From positions 48,014 to 112,013 of the forward strand of contig NZ_PPTG01000045.1 of the NCBI RefSeq assembly GCF_002954245.1: a DNA stretch of 64,000 bases. The letters are read 5' to 3'. The DNA is from Cryobacterium aureum (lineage in GTDB: Bacteria > Actinomycetota > Actinomycetes > Actinomycetales > Microbacteriaceae). Under the pieces are notes generated by a model that made no database searches, was not told the origin of the DNA, and saw nothing but the letters and a program-made list of their open reading frames with translations. A program made the position numbers and the translations under genes. Position 1 is the first letter of the stretch; each line of letters starts with the position of its first letter. Below are positions 63,098 through 64,000 of the stretch, in pieces.

Positions 63098-63775
63098 TCA
63101 GCCGATTGGGGGGCTGGTCTCGAGGTCTCGGGCTGCGGCATCCGCTGTGCGCTGGGCGCGGTCGATTCGCCAGGTGCGATACCCGACCACGATCGAGGCC
63201 GTGATGAGAACGCCCGCGATAATGTACGCCGCACTCTTGACGCCGGGGATCGTCGCCGCGTAATACCCGGTGAGGGTGAGGCCGACGCCCCAGGACAGCG
63301 CTCCGAGCAGATTGCTAGTGAGAAATTTGTAGTAATTCATACGACCGACTCCGGCGACCACGGGAACGAAGACCCGAGCCCACGGCATGAATCGGGCAAT
63401 GACCACCGACCACCAGCCGAACTTGCGGTAAAAGGATTCGGTTTTGACGATCGCGGTCTGGGTGCGCCGGCCGCCGTGACGTTCCAGATAGCCGCGCCCG
63501 TAGTGACGTCCGAGCAGAAAACCCACCTGGTCGCCGAGGAACGCTGCGATGCCCGTGCCGATGACCAGGATCACGATGTTAATGTTGCCCGTGGAGGCGG
63601 CCACGAGGCCGGATCCGAACAATAGCGAATCGCCGGTGATGAATGGAATGAACACGCCCAAAAAGAGTGCTGTTCCGGCGAAGACCAAGCCCCAAATTAG
63701 CAGGTAGAAAAGAACGGCGCCCGTATGGGAGAGTACGTCGTTCAACGTGCTGTCGAGTGCTGAAATGTGGACCAT
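63098..63775 (-). CDS. DedA/VTT-family membrane protein
   Basis: 225 residues from ATG 63775. DedA signatures: FAGTALFLGVFIPFITGDSLLFGSGL, AAFLGDQVGFLLGRHYGRGYLERHG, VVIARFMPWARVFVPVVAGVGRMNYYKF and LGALSWGVGLTLTGYYAA. It is a paralogue of the downstream gene but clearly diverged. Its start codon is one base away from the 3' end of the tRNA-Leu gene, and no ribosome site exists, so translation after tRNA maturation would be leaderless; a TTG at 63745 is an alternative start. Confidence 0.88.
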   Translation of the reverse strand: MVHISALDSTLNDVLSHTGAVLFYLLIWGLVFAGTALFLGVFIPFITGDSLLFGSGLVAASTGNINIVILVIGTGIAAFLGDQVGFLLGRHYGRGYLERHGGRRTQTAIVKTESFYRKFGWWSVVIARFMPWARVFVPVVAGVGRMNYYKFLTSNLLGALSWGVGLTLTGYYAATIPGVKSAAYIIAGVLITASIVVGYRTWRIDRAQRTADAAARDLETSPPIG

Positions 63776-63776
63776 G

Positions 63777-63858
63777 TGCGGGAGAGGGGACTTGAACCCC
63801 CACGCTCGAAAGCACAGGAACCTAAATCCTGCGTGTCTGCCAATTCCACCACTCCCGC
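63777..63858 (-). tRNA. tRNA-Leu (anticodon UAG)
   Basis: 82 bases. Acceptor arms GCGGGAG (5', 63858-63852) and CTCCCGC (3', 63784-63778) pair, with discriminator A at 63777; the CCA is not encoded. The D-arm includes TGGCAGAC, the anticodon stem-loop CAGGA-TTTAGGT-TCCTG presents TAG, the variable arm is long as in class II tRNAs (TGCTTTCGAGCGT), and the T-arm GGGGGTTCAAGTCCCC is normal. It reads CUN leucine codons, chiefly CUA/CUG. Confidence 0.95.
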
Positions 63859-64000
63859 GGGTGTGTTCCTAGTCTAGATGAGTGAGTCCTAATCGGTTGG
63901 TAGCACGCCAACCGCTCAGTCCGATCGGACTTTTCCCGCGTGGGCGCTGTTAATCGAAGGCGGAGGGTGTTAAACCCAGTGTGTGAAAACAGACCTCAAC
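63859..64000. other. Intergenic end of window
   Basis: No supported gene. Two dyads are present: GGTTGG (63895-63900) with CCAACC (63908-63913), and the palindrome AGTCCGATCGGACT at 63918-63931 followed by TTTT, possibly a terminator for a gene arriving from the right or left. A GTG at 63983 could begin an ORF that continues out of the window. Confidence 0.4.

Noticed and set aside
63983..64000. Possible start of a gene leaving the window (GTG)
   Set aside because: Only six codons are visible and the nearest purine-rich ribosome site is about 16 bases away; not enough to call.

Overview
The window reads as a 64-kb stretch of chromosome from a high-GC Gram-positive actinobacterium, most likely family Microbacteriaceae. 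The support is the base composition, frequent GTG starts, tightly overlapping ATGA/GTGA operons, a DUF7882-type and a DUF3039-type small protein, actinobacterial NrtR control of NAD synthesis, and a complete mevalonate (MVA) gene set for isoprenoids. Genus cannot be fixed from the sequence alone. All coordinates and motifs were read by eye; no database search was run.

Layout. 1-5100: sugar/polyol catabolism and CUT2-type ABC uptake operon with a convergent GntR/UTRA regulator. 5130-10857: minus-strand NAD de novo operon nrtR-nadA-nadB-nadC-cysteine desulfurase. 10945-13261: polyprenol-phosphate mannose synthase and a multi-spanning mannosyltransferase-like protein. 13391-20216: a nitrilase-family hydrolase, a DUF7882-type protein, an alpha/beta hydrolase, an ene-reductase, an aminotransferase and a membrane-anchored HtrA protease. 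20372-27315: cell-wall glycopolymer (teichoic-acid-like) cluster with two GT2 enzymes, a CDP-alcohol phosphotransferase, a glycerophosphotransferase and a TagGH exporter, plus a small XRE regulator and an unknown membrane protein. 27493-29481: aconitase.

29527-35433 is the mevalonate block: HMG-CoA synthase (broken by a frameshift as sequenced), diphosphomevalonate decarboxylase, phosphomevalonate kinase, and a 758-residue protein fusing class II HMG-CoA reductase to mevalonate kinase. The type I IPP isomerase that completes the pathway lies 16 kb away at 51454. 35561-40570 is a dipeptide/nickel-type ABC importer operon. 40571-42193 holds decayed genes (acyl-CoA ligase, formate dehydrogenase, LysR regulator). 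42311-50666 is a nine-gene SUF iron-sulfur assembly operon (sufR-sufS-ferredoxin-sufB-sufC-sufD-sufU-sufT-ygfZ). A 39-bp element, 37/39 identical, sits as promoter plus operator in front of both the ABC importer and the SUF operon, in direct orientation, so the importer either shares SufR-type control or was inserted with a copy of the suf promoter.

50700-53260 is a second zone of decay: a truncated MFS transporter, intact idi, and IS110- and IS3-type transposase remnants. From 53263 the window returns to ordinary genes: a nucleotidyltransferase, an ABC exporter whose ATPase carries a long KPAVR-repeat N-terminus, a DUF3039 protein, pncB, murI-rph-rdgB, a cation efflux protein, two DedA proteins and a tRNA-Leu(UAG) whose 3' end is one base from a DedA start codon.

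The strongest leads are the HMGR-mevalonate kinase fusion, the duplicated suf promoter/operator bounding a 6.8-kb segment, the mvaS frameshift, and a strongly over-represented octamer CGGATGCC on both strands.
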